Notes under the pieces: model-generated | The model's database searches: none | The model's input: only the letters and a program-made list of their open reading frames with translations | What the model was told of the DNA's origin: nothing | Shown: positions 51,280 to 59,681 of the stretch, in pieces | How the letters are laid out: each line of letters begins with the position of its first letter | Numbering within the stretch: position 1 is the stretch's first letter | Translations under genes and position numbers: made by a program | From: CAZCPB01 sp044223975 | GTDB taxonomy: Bacteria; Planctomycetota; Phycisphaerae; Phycisphaerales; UBA1924 | Reading direction: 5' to 3' | DNA: 64,000 nt | NCBI GenBank assembly: GCA_044223975.1 | Contig: JBGALI010000005.1 | Coordinates: 1-64,000, forward strand

Positions 51280-51700
51280 CCGCGGCATTGGCCCGGTACC
51301 CGAACGCGCCCCGTATTTCCACGATCTCCGCGCCTGTTTTTTCCGTCAATTTGCCTGTGGACTGGGTGTGGACACGCCGTCGCCTGCGGGCAACTGGAGC
51401 GCAAAACTACAGGCGTGAACCGGACCCCAACGTGAAGAGCAACGAACCAATCGCGCCGCTTCGCGCCGTCGCTGACAGCGAATTGACAAACTGTGCACGC
51501 CGGACAATTGATGTAAATCCTTGCCATTTAGTGTTTTGCGTTCTTTTTCCTGAGATGTCCACAGATTGACCGTGCTTCCTACGACGACGACGGATAAGTC
51601 CTTTCTTACTCGTTCTTAAGACGCTGCACGTCGTTCGCCTGTGAGGGACCGTTACAAGAGTCGACTTTCTTAGGTGGGATGAGATGTGGATAAGTTCCCG
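51280..51700. other. probable replication origin (oriC) with DnaA-box-like sites
   Basis: About 390 bases between the convergent dnaA and mutM genes, running just into the mutM end, are visibly richer in A/T than the surroundings (for example GTAAATCCTTGCCATTTAG) and contain several DnaA-box-like 9-mers: TGTGGACTG (51356), TGTGGACAC (51367), ATGTCCACA (51555), ACGGATAAG (51590) and a perfect TGTGGATAA (51685). No gene is seen in the stretch. The position beside dnaA and the cluster support an origin; no experiment or skew calculation was possible here. Confidence 0.55.
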
Positions 51701-52578
51701 TCGCTTCGAGGCTTTCGACGCTTCGGGGTCGCCTGACAACGGGGGCACATAACCGTGGTCCGCTGAGCGACCACGAGCTTTCGCAGGGTCGATCCGCACG
51801 CGGAGCATGCTTGCCCGGCCCGCCCGTACACCAGGTGGCGTGACTGGAACGTGCCGCTCTGGCCCGACGCGTCGCGATAGTCGCGGATGGTCGACCCTCC
51901 GGCGTTCACGGCCTCAACGAGAACAGCCCGGATGGCCGCGGACAGGAGTTCGATGTCCGGCGGGCGCAGCAGCGACGCCCGGAGACGCGGCGAGACTCGT
52001 GCGCGAAAGAGGGCTTCGTCGGCGTAGATGTTCCCGACGCCCGCGATCGCGTTCTGGTCGAGAAGCACGCACTTGACGGCGCGGCTGGAACCGGCGAGGG
52101 CCGCGGCCAGCGCGGCAGCATCGATCGACAGGGCGTCCGGGCCCAGCCGGCCCCAGCGTTCGCGGCGGAGCGCATCGAACGACGGGTAGCACGTGATGCC
52201 GCCGAATCGGCGTGGGTCACGGAAGACCAGGAAACGACCGGGGCGCTGCCGCGCGTGGGCGCCGAGTTGCCAGACCACGTGCGCGTGGTCCAGCGCCGCG
52301 ACGGCCGCGGCGTTCGGCCGCACCAGCATCCCGCCGGTCATGCCGAGCTGGACGCACATGGCGCGGCCGTCCTCGGCCACGATGGCCAGTTGCTTGCCGT
52401 GGCGGTGAATGACCGAAACGCGGGCGCCCTCGAGAAGCTCGACGGTGGACGCCGGCCGCGCGGCGTGCTCGCTCCACGCCACATCGGCGCGGCGGATGAT
52501 CACGCGCTGTACGTGCGCGCCGATGACCGGTTCACGGAGCGACCGGCGCACGTGCTCGACCTCGGGAAGCTCGGGCAT
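51670..52578 (-). CDS. mutM: formamidopyrimidine-DNA glycosylase
   Basis: Removes 8-oxoguanine and formamidopyrimidines from DNA and cuts the strand. The N-terminus MPELPEVEHVRRSL gives the catalytic Pro2 and Glu3. The helix-two-turn-helix region is KCVLLDQNAIAGVGNIYADE; the C-terminal zinc finger is CSACGSTLRKLVVAQRTTVM / CPRC (Cys258, 261, 278, 281). It is 302 residues, slightly longer than the usual ~270 because of an Arg/Lys-rich end. It is convergent with dnaA, and its final codons carry a perfect DnaA box. The next gene starts 79 bases away, divergent. Confidence 0.95.
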   Translation of the reverse strand: MPELPEVEHVRRSLREPVIGAHVQRVIIRRADVAWSEHAARPASTVELLEGARVSVIHRHGKQLAIVAEDGRAMCVQLGMTGGMLVRPNAAAVAALDHAHVVWQLGAHARQRPGRFLVFRDPRRFGGITCYPSFDALRRERWGRLGPDALSIDAAALAAALAGSSRAVKCVLLDQNAIAGVGNIYADEALFRARVSPRLRASLLRPPDIELLSAAIRAVLVEAVNAGGSTIRDYRDASGQSGTFQSRHLVYGRAGQACSACGSTLRKLVVAQRTTVMCPRCQATPKRRKPRSDGNLSTSHPT

Positions 52579-52657
52579 GCGGCATTGTTACCCGTACATG
52601 TCCCGGGGCTCGGATCGTTGCGTCGGCCACGCCCGCCTGCGCGCGTAGGCTTCGGGT

Positions 52658-54739
52658 ATGGAACGCCCGCCCGGAACTCAGGCCGAGCGAGTGCCCTTCA
52701 CGTGGAGCGCGGCAACGGCGGCCCGGGGGCTGTTCTCGGCGCAGTCGGAGCTGACCGGGGCCGTCACCGCCGGCGTGCTGCTCTTGGCGGGTTTTCTGCT
52801 CGACCGTGTGCTGCACGCCCCCGCGGGGTCGTGGCTGATCTGGACCAGCCTGTTCATCGGTCTGCTCTATGGCGGGCGCGCGGCGCTCGAGTCGCTCCGC
52901 GAGGGGCGGTTCGACATCGACGTGCTCATGGTGGTCGGGGCGGGCGTGGCGGCGTGGATCAGCCGCCCGCCGTACGAGGGGGCGCTGCTGCTGTTCCTGT
53001 TCGTGCTCTCGGGCGCGCTCGAGGACCGGGCGATGGCGCGCACCAAGCGCGAGGTTGAGGCGCTGCACAAGCTCATGCCCTCGGAGGCGATCGTGCAGCG
53101 CGACGGGGCATGGTCGGTGGTGGCGCCCGAATCGCTGAAGGCGGGCGAGCGTGTGAGGATTCGGCCGGGCGACCGCGTGCCGACCGACGCGCGGGTGGTG
53201 TCGGGGAGTTCGTCGTTCGACCAGTCGGCGATCACCGGCGAGAGCATGCCGCGCGAGGTCGAGGTCGGCGACGAGCTGTACGCCGGCACGATCAACACCG
53301 ACGACCCGGTCGAGGCCGAGGTGCTGCGGCCGGTGAGCGAGTCGAGCCTGCAGCGCATCCTCGATCTGGTCACGCAGGCGCGCGAGCAGCGCGAGCCCGT
53401 GCAGCGCATGATCGACCGGCTGAGCCAGCCGTACGCCGTCGGCGTGATGATCCTGAGCGCTGCGGTGTGCCTGGTGTGGTGGCTTGGGTTCGGCGTGCCC
53501 CTGACCGGCGAGGGCGAGGAGCGTGGAGCGCTCTACACCGCCATCACGCTCTTGATCGTGGCGTCGCCGTGCGCCCTGATCATCGCGACCCCGACGGCAA
53601 CGCTCTCGGCCATCGCCCGCGGCGCCCGCGCCGGCGTGCTGTTCAAGGGCGGCCAGTCGATCGAGCGCCTGGCGAACATCGGCGCCGTCTGCTTCGACAA
53701 GACCGGGACGCTGACCTTTGGGCGGCCGAAGGTGTACGAGGTGCACCCGGTGGCGTGGTCGGACGGGAACAAGCTCCTGGCGATCGCGGCGGGGATCGAG
53801 GCCCAGTCGTCGCACCCGATCGCCAACGCGATCCGAGAGACCGCGGCAGAGCGCGGCGTGGTGCCCGAGACCGTCACCGACTACGACCACGTCGCGGGGC
53901 GCGGGGTCGAGGCCAGGTTTCACGGCTGCCCGGTGCGCCTGGGCTCGTACCGCTTCACCGAGGAGCTGATCCCCGTCTGCTTCCGCAACCGTGTGCGCGA
54001 GGTGCTCGAGAAGATCCAGGAGCGCGGGCACATGGGCGTGGTGGTGGCCCACGCGTGCCCGGAGAAAGCCGGCGGCGGCGAGGCCGCGGCGATCATCATG
54101 GCCGACGCCGTCCGGCCCGGCGCCCGCGAGCTGGTCGAGCGCCTGCACGCGCTGGACATCCGGCCGGTGCGCATGCTCACCGGCGACAACCGCCTGACCG
54201 CCGAGCGCGTGGCGACCAGCCTGGGCCTGGATCTCTTCGATGCCGAGCTGCTCCCCGAGGATAAGGTCGCGGCGGTGCGGTCGATGAAGGCCGCCGGGAG
54301 CGGAGGGCGCGGCGTGGGGGTGATCGGCGACGGCGTGAACGACGCGCCGGCGCTTGCCGCGGCGGACGCGTCGATCGCGATCGGCTCGATCGGGTCCGAG
54401 GCGGCGCTCGAGTCGGCGGACATCGTGCTTCTGTCGGACGACCTGGGCGTCGTGCCGTGGGCGATCCGCCTGGCGCGCCGGGCCCGCACCACGGTGAAGG
54501 TAAACCTGGTGTTCGCGCTCTCGGTGATCGTCGGCATGGGGATCACGACGCTGGTGGGCTCGCGCATGGGACACCCGGTGCCGCTGTCGATCGGCGTTCT
54601 GGCGCACGAGGGCGGAACGCTGCTGGTGGTGTTCAACAGCCTGAGGCTGCTGTGGATGAGCGGCCCAGGAGTGACGTCGCACGCGACGCCGGCAAAGCCG
54701 CACACCCGAGCCGCGCACCCGGTCGCGGCGGCGGCGTGA
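52658..54739 (+). CDS. P1B-4-type heavy-metal P-type ATPase
   Basis: A 693-residue metal-exporting ATPase of the inner membrane. Ser-Pro-Cys (303-305, in IVASPCALIIATP) replaces the CPC of copper pumps, and HEGGTLL (His650) lies in the last helix; this pair defines the P1B-4 group (Co, Zn, Fe or similar ions). There is no N-terminal metal-binding domain, as usual for that group. Catalytic motifs are ITGES, DKTGTLT (Asp347), SSHPIANAI, MLTGDN and GDGVNDAPAL. No metal regulator is adjacent; the CsoR-like genes are 46 kb away. It diverges from mutM. Confidence 0.92.
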   Translation: MERPPGTQAERVPFTWSAATAARGLFSAQSELTGAVTAGVLLLAGFLLDRVLHAPAGSWLIWTSLFIGLLYGGRAALESLREGRFDIDVLMVVGAGVAAWISRPPYEGALLLFLFVLSGALEDRAMARTKREVEALHKLMPSEAIVQRDGAWSVVAPESLKAGERVRIRPGDRVPTDARVVSGSSSFDQSAITGESMPREVEVGDELYAGTINTDDPVEAEVLRPVSESSLQRILDLVTQAREQREPVQRMIDRLSQPYAVGVMILSAAVCLVWWLGFGVPLTGEGEERGALYTAITLLIVASPCALIIATPTATLSAIARGARAGVLFKGGQSIERLANIGAVCFDKTGTLTFGRPKVYEVHPVAWSDGNKLLAIAAGIEAQSSHPIANAIRETAAERGVVPETVTDYDHVAGRGVEARFHGCPVRLGSYRFTEELIPVCFRNRVREVLEKIQERGHMGVVVAHACPEKAGGGEAAAIIMADAVRPGARELVERLHALDIRPVRMLTGDNRLTAERVATSLGLDLFDAELLPEDKVAAVRSMKAAGSGGRGVGVIGDGVNDAPALAAADASIAIGSIGSEAALESADIVLLSDDLGVVPWAIRLARRARTTVKVNLVFALSVIVGMGITTLVGSRMGHPVPLSIGVLAHEGGTLLVVFNSLRLLWMSGPGVTSHATPAKPHTRAAHPVAAAA

Positions 54740-54790
54740 CCCGGCCCGCGGGCGCGGTGAATCGTGCTGCCGCGCTGTATGCTCCCGGTC

Positions 54791-55756
54791 ATGAAGACGC
54801 CACTCACCCGTCGTGACATGCTCGCCGCCTCCGGGCTCGCGGCCGCGGGGCTGGTGCTGCCGCACCGGGCGCTCGCGGCCCCGGCGCCGCAACGGAAGCG
54901 TTCGATCCGGCTCGCGCACATGACCGACATTCATGTCGAACCGGAGCGACGGGCGGGCGAGGGGCTGACGGCGTGCCTGCACCACGTGCAGTCGCAGAAG
55001 GACCGTCCCGAGTTGATCCTGACCGGGGGCGACTCGGTGATGGACAGCATGGACGCCACGCTGGACCGCACGAAGCTTCAGTGGGACCTGTGGCACAAGG
55101 TCTTCAAGGGCGAGAACTCGATACCCGTGGAATCGGCGATCGGCAACCACGACGCGTTCGGCTGGAACAAGAAGAACAGCAAGACGACCGGCACCGAGCC
55201 CCTGTGGGGCAAGAAGATGGCTGAGGAGATGCTGCACCTCTCCAACCGCTTCCGCAGCTTCGACAAAGCGGGGTGGCACATTGTCGTGCTTGACAGCATC
55301 TTCCCCGCGGGCGACGGCTACACCGCGCGCCTGGACGACGAGCAGATGGAGTGGCTCAAGGGCGATCTGGCGAAGGTCCCCGCGACGACGCCGGTGCTGG
55401 TGCTCTCGCACATCCCGATCGTTGCCGCGTGCGTGTACTTCTTCGGCAAGCAGTTCAAGGGCGGCGAGTGGAAGGTTCCGGGCTCGTGGATGCACGAGGA
55501 CGCGGCAGACCTCGTGGCCCTGTTCCTCAAGCACCGCAACGTGAAGCTGTGCCTCTCGGGGCACATTCATCTCAACGACCGCGTTGATTTTCAGGGCGTG
55601 ACGTACCTGTGCGATGGCGCGGTGTGCGCGAACTGGTGGAAGGGACGGCACCAGGAGTGCGACGAGGGGTACGGGCTGATCGACCTCTACGACGACGGCA
55701 CGTTTGACCACGAGTACGTCGCGTACGGGTGGAAGGCAGAGCCGGAGAAGAAGTAG
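54791..55756 (+). CDS. Tat-exported calcineurin-like metallophosphoesterase
   Basis: A 321-residue protein. The N-terminus LTRRDMLAASGLAAAG is a twin-arginine signal. The metallophosphoesterase motifs are MTDIHVE, LTGGDSVMD, GNHDAFGW, VLSHIPIV and SGHIHLND, so two metal ions and a phosphoester substrate are expected, outside the cytoplasm and folded before export. Starts upstream of 54791 would put residues before the Tat motif. It lies 51 bases after the P-type ATPase gene and may share its transcript, without clear link. The natural substrate is unknown. Confidence 0.9.
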   Translation: MKTPLTRRDMLAASGLAAAGLVLPHRALAAPAPQRKRSIRLAHMTDIHVEPERRAGEGLTACLHHVQSQKDRPELILTGGDSVMDSMDATLDRTKLQWDLWHKVFKGENSIPVESAIGNHDAFGWNKKNSKTTGTEPLWGKKMAEEMLHLSNRFRSFDKAGWHIVVLDSIFPAGDGYTARLDDEQMEWLKGDLAKVPATTPVLVLSHIPIVAACVYFFGKQFKGGEWKVPGSWMHEDAADLVALFLKHRNVKLCLSGHIHLNDRVDFQGVTYLCDGAVCANWWKGRHQECDEGYGLIDLYDDGTFDHEYVAYGWKAEPEKK

Positions 55757-55849
55757 GCCCTGGCCGAGGCGAAGCCCGTGGCGCTTGGCGAGCTATGTGC
55801 GTGTCGGCGCGGACCACCCGATCGGCGGAAGTGAATAGGCTTCCCACCC

Positions 55850-57295
55850 ATGCGCTGCCGCACCTGCGATTACCCGCTCTGGAACCTGCCCTCGCGACAG
55901 TGCCCCGAGTGCGGCACGCCGTTCCTGCCCAGCACGTACGAGTTCAAGGTCGGCGCGGTGCAGTTCAAGTGCCCGCACTGCGCGCAGAGCTACTACGGAA
56001 CCGACGAGCGCGGGCACCTGGAGCCGCGGGCGTTTGATTGCGTGTCGTGCGGGCGCGCGATCGAGATGGACTCGATGCTGCTGCTCCCCGCCGAGGGCGT
56101 GGAGGATGATCAGACGCACCGCCGCGACCCGGTGGCGTGGCTGGTGCGGCGGAAGATCGGGTTTTTTCGAGGTTGGATCAAGACCGTGTTCGCGGGCATG
56201 GGCGCCCCGGGCAAGCTCGCGCTGGCCCTGCCGCCGACGAGCCCCAAGGGGCAGGCGTGGTGGTTCGCGGCACTGACCCTGATGCTCAGCGTGCTCGTCG
56301 CCTCGGTGCCCTTCGGCGCCCTGATGATGATGGGCGGCGGGATGTCCGGCTCGCGGCTGTTGCCGAACATCGTCGGCGTGATGCTGTTCGGGGCGGGCGC
56401 GCAGATTGCCTGGCTCATCGCGTGGGGTTTGACGGTGCACGTCGCGCTGCGGATCTTCGGGGTTTCGCACGCCACGCTGGGGCGGACGTTCGAGATTCTC
56501 TGCTATTGCTGCGGGCCGAGCGTGGTCGTGATGATCCCGTGCGTGGGGCCGTACGTGGCCTGGATCGGGCACCTGTGGTGGATGATCGGCGCGGCAGTGG
56601 CGCTCAGCGCGGGGTACGGGGCCCGGGGGTGGAAGACGGCGCTGGCGGCCGGTGTGCTGCCGGTGCTCACGACCATCGGCCTGGTGGCGCTGATCCTGAT
56701 GGGCCTCAACGCCTTCGGCCGCGCGGTGTCCTCGGCCGGGACGGTGCCGACCACGACCGGGCCGGGGCACGTCGCCACGGTTCTGCTCGGGCACGGCTCG
56801 GCGTTCACGAACGTTCAGAACACGCACGCGGCAGAACTGGTCGCGTCGGGAGAACTGGCCGTCAGCGAACTGATCGCGACGCAGAGCCAGAGCAGCGGCA
56901 CCAGCGTGCGGATCGGGACGCTCTCGCTCGATGAGTTCCTCGCGCTCGAGCAGGACCAGAAGGATGCTGCCGCGAGCGCGGCGAGCGCAGCACTGCCCCC
57001 GAAGGTTGTGGCCCACCGCGTGGGCGATGTCGTATTCACGTACCACGGGCTGGACGCCGACGATCCGCGGCACCAGAGCCTGTGGGCGTTCATCGTGTGG
57101 CCGGACCCCGACGTGAACCACGGCTCGCCGGCGGAGGTGACGGTGGGTCTGATGAACGGCACGACCATGTCGGCATCCGCCGCGGCGTTCCCCGCGATGC
57201 TGCTCCAGCAGAACGCCGAGCGTGCCGCGGCAGGGTTGCCGCTACTCCCCGACCCGGGCCAGGTCACACACAAAGCGCCGGGCACGTCCGAGTAA
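55850..57295 (+). CDS. double zinc-ribbon membrane protein with Yip1-like domain
   Basis: A 481-residue protein. The first 70 residues hold two zinc ribbons (Cys3, 6, 18, 21 and Cys41, 44, 64, 67; PSRQCPECGTPF is typical). A central region of five helices follows (~135-290: AWWFAALTLMLSVLVASVPF, VGVMLFGAGAQIAWLIAWGL), resembling the Yip1 domain, and then a soluble C-terminal part (~300-481) with a mixed Ala/Glu-rich helix. This architecture occurs in several planctomycetes; the role is unknown. The start at 55850 gives the first Cys pair at once. It stands alone on its strand. Confidence 0.75.
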   Translation: MRCRTCDYPLWNLPSRQCPECGTPFLPSTYEFKVGAVQFKCPHCAQSYYGTDERGHLEPRAFDCVSCGRAIEMDSMLLLPAEGVEDDQTHRRDPVAWLVRRKIGFFRGWIKTVFAGMGAPGKLALALPPTSPKGQAWWFAALTLMLSVLVASVPFGALMMMGGGMSGSRLLPNIVGVMLFGAGAQIAWLIAWGLTVHVALRIFGVSHATLGRTFEILCYCCGPSVVVMIPCVGPYVAWIGHLWWMIGAAVALSAGYGARGWKTALAAGVLPVLTTIGLVALILMGLNAFGRAVSSAGTVPTTTGPGHVATVLLGHGSAFTNVQNTHAAELVASGELAVSELIATQSQSSGTSVRIGTLSLDEFLALEQDQKDAAASAASAALPPKVVAHRVGDVVFTYHGLDADDPRHQSLWAFIVWPDPDVNHGSPAEVTVGLMNGTTMSASAAAFPAMLLQQNAERAAAGLPLLPDPGQVTHKAPGTSE

Positions 57296-57447
57296 TACCG
57301 CCCCGTCCCAGGCCTGCGGGCGTTGGGCGCCACCTTCCCTGCGTTATTTGCTTTGGCCTCGCGCGGCAGGTCCGGTAGACTTGCCCGCTCGTGGGCCGGG
57401 CAAACACTCCGCATTCCCGCCGACCCTTTTACCGGAACTCTCTTCCC

Positions 57448-59460
57448 ATGCATTCAACTCGCGTCGCGTCCGTGCTGGCACTGATCTCCTGCGCAGGTCT
57501 GGCGAGCGTTGCCGCCGCGCAGGCCCCCGCGATCGACCCGCCCGAGGACATCCCCGGGACGCGGCCCCTCCCGGCCACGTGGCCCAGCCACGACGACGCC
57601 TTGGCGTTTAATTCAGGCTTCGTAGGGCACGACGGCTCGGTCGACGGCCCGATGGTGGTCTTCAGCGACCTGGTGCGCGTCCCCGGCGCCCTGTGGCTGC
57701 GCCTGCGGTTCGACGCGGTGGCGCTTTCCGGCGACCCGGCGGCCGACGGGGCGTACCTGCGGATCACGTCGCTGCTCGACGGGAGCACGCAGACGCTGAA
57801 CGCCGAGCACGTGGCCCAGTGGGCGAAGTCTTCGGCGTATTTCAACGGCGAGAACGTGCTTGTCGAGATCATCGCGTACCCGAACACGGGCGCCTGCCGC
57901 GTGGCCATGAGCCGCGTGACGGTGGGCGAGCTGGGGTTTGACTCGCGCTCGATCTGCGGCGCGACCGACGACCGGACGCTGCTGAACGACAACCGCCTCG
58001 GCCGGCACTCGATCGGCTGCACCAGCTGGCTGATCAACGACTTCAACACGATGTTCCTGACGGCGGGGCACTGCGGGGCGGTCGCCGGCGACGTGATGAT
58101 GTTCAACGTGCCGCTGTCGACCGCCGCGGGCGGGCTGGTCAACCCCCCGGCCTCGGACCAGTTCGTCGTGGACCCGACCAGCACGCAGTTCGTCAACGGC
58201 GGCGTGGGCAACGACTGGTGCTACTTCGGTGTGTTCGCCAACAGCGGCACGGGCAAGACGCCGTACCAGTCCTACGGCGTGCGCTTCACTCTCGGCAACG
58301 CCCCGGCGGGCGGCACCCCGACGATCCGCATCTCGGGCTACGGCACGGTCTCTTCGCCGGTGTCCCTGACGTGGCAGCAGGTTGGCAAGACCCACACCGG
58401 CCCCTACGCCGGGCTGCTGGGAACCAATGTCCGCTACTCGGTCGACACCACGGGCGGCAACAGCGGCTCGCCGGTCTTCAACGAGAACACGCAGACCGCG
58501 ATCGGTATCCACACGCACGCGGGATGTTCCACGAGCGCTGGCTCGTACAACAACGGAACGGCCGTGCAGCTCCCTGGCCTGCAGGCCGCGCTCGCCAACC
58601 CGCTTGGGATTTGCAAGAGCGGCAAGGGCGCGGTGAGCGGACCGATCTTTGTCGGCGGAGATCAGGCCAACAACTTCGGCACGACCAACGCCACCTCGGG
58701 CGTCTTCGGGCGCGTCTCGGTCGCGCCGATCGCGGTCCAGGGGCTGGCGTACAACCGGACCATCGGCGCGTTCTACGCGGTCGACATCAATCGAAATCTG
58801 TACAGCGTCGACCCCGGCACCGGCGCGTTCACCCTGCTGGGCGCGGTGACGGGCACGACGGCGGTGCTCAACGGGCTCGGGTACGACCCGGTCGGCGGCG
58901 TTCTGTACGCGATCGCGCAGGCGACCGGGCAGCTCTTCACCATCAACACGGCAACCCGCGCTGCCAGCGCCGTGGGCGCCCCCGGCGGCGGCACGGTCGG
59001 AGCGCTCGAGTGGGACACCCTCGGCGGCACGCTGTACGGCATCAACGACGCGGGCGGGTCGAAGCTCGTGACCATCAACACGGCGACCGGAGCGCAGACG
59101 GTCGTGGGAACGCTCGGGGCCGGGTTCACCGACTGCAACGGCCTGGCGTACAAGGAAGATGTGGATGCGCTCTACACGATCAACGCCGCGACCGGCCAGT
59201 TGCTGAAGGTCAACAAGTCGACCGGAGCGGCAACGGCGGTCGGCGCGACCGGGGGCATGTTCGGGAGCGCCTTTGGCATGTCGTGCGTGAACACGTGCCC
59301 CGCCGACTTCAACGGGGACACGTTCGTGAACGGCGAAGACTACGACGAGTTCGTGGCCCTGTTTGTCGCGGGGGATGCCGCGGCCGACTTTGACCACAAC
59401 ACGTTCGTGAACGGCGAAGACTTCGACCAGTTCATCGAGGCCTTCGTGCGCGGCTGCTGA
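57448..59460 (+). CDS. secreted trypsin-like serine protease with GC-type dockerin end
   Basis: A 670-residue exported protease. Signal peptide: STRVASVLALISCAGLASVA. The triad is His208 (FLTAGHCG), Asp256 (VGNDWCYFGVF) and Ser339 (GGNSGSPVF). After it come repeated ~40-residue propeller-like units (LYAIAQATGQLFTINTATRA, LYGINDAGGSKLVTINTATG, LYTINAATGQLLKVNKSTGA). The end is a tandem dockerin-like module (DFNGDTFVNGEDYDEFVALF, HNTFVNGEDFDQFIEAF) closing RGC. The ATG at 57448 places the signal peptide correctly. Likely role: surface or extracellular protein breakdown. Confidence 0.9.
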   Translation: MHSTRVASVLALISCAGLASVAAAQAPAIDPPEDIPGTRPLPATWPSHDDALAFNSGFVGHDGSVDGPMVVFSDLVRVPGALWLRLRFDAVALSGDPAADGAYLRITSLLDGSTQTLNAEHVAQWAKSSAYFNGENVLVEIIAYPNTGACRVAMSRVTVGELGFDSRSICGATDDRTLLNDNRLGRHSIGCTSWLINDFNTMFLTAGHCGAVAGDVMMFNVPLSTAAGGLVNPPASDQFVVDPTSTQFVNGGVGNDWCYFGVFANSGTGKTPYQSYGVRFTLGNAPAGGTPTIRISGYGTVSSPVSLTWQQVGKTHTGPYAGLLGTNVRYSVDTTGGNSGSPVFNENTQTAIGIHTHAGCSTSAGSYNNGTAVQLPGLQAALANPLGICKSGKGAVSGPIFVGGDQANNFGTTNATSGVFGRVSVAPIAVQGLAYNRTIGAFYAVDINRNLYSVDPGTGAFTLLGAVTGTTAVLNGLGYDPVGGVLYAIAQATGQLFTINTATRAASAVGAPGGGTVGALEWDTLGGTLYGINDAGGSKLVTINTATGAQTVVGTLGAGFTDCNGLAYKEDVDALYTINAATGQLLKVNKSTGAATAVGATGGMFGSAFGMSCVNTCPADFNGDTFVNGEDYDEFVALFVAGDAAADFDHNTFVNGEDFDQFIEAFVRGC

Positions 59461-59681
59461 CCGGGCCGCGGATCCGGGGCTTTCGGGGCGCACCGGCGTG
59501 ACAAAACTTACTAGGTCCCCTTCATCGCCCCGACAGAAGGGCCTTGTTCGGCATTTCAGAGGGTGCGGCGCTGTTCTGTCGGCGCGGGATGCTCAGCGCG
59601 CACATTCGCTCATGTTATCGATTTACGTATTGCCAGCGGGTGCCGGAAGCTCCTGCAGGGGTTGAGTTGAGGAGATTCCCC

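Noticed and set aside
52532..55711. 1059-codon open frame on the minus strand
   Set aside because: It is a shadow of the P-type ATPase and phosphoesterase genes; biased composition, no motif, and it overlaps the mutM start.
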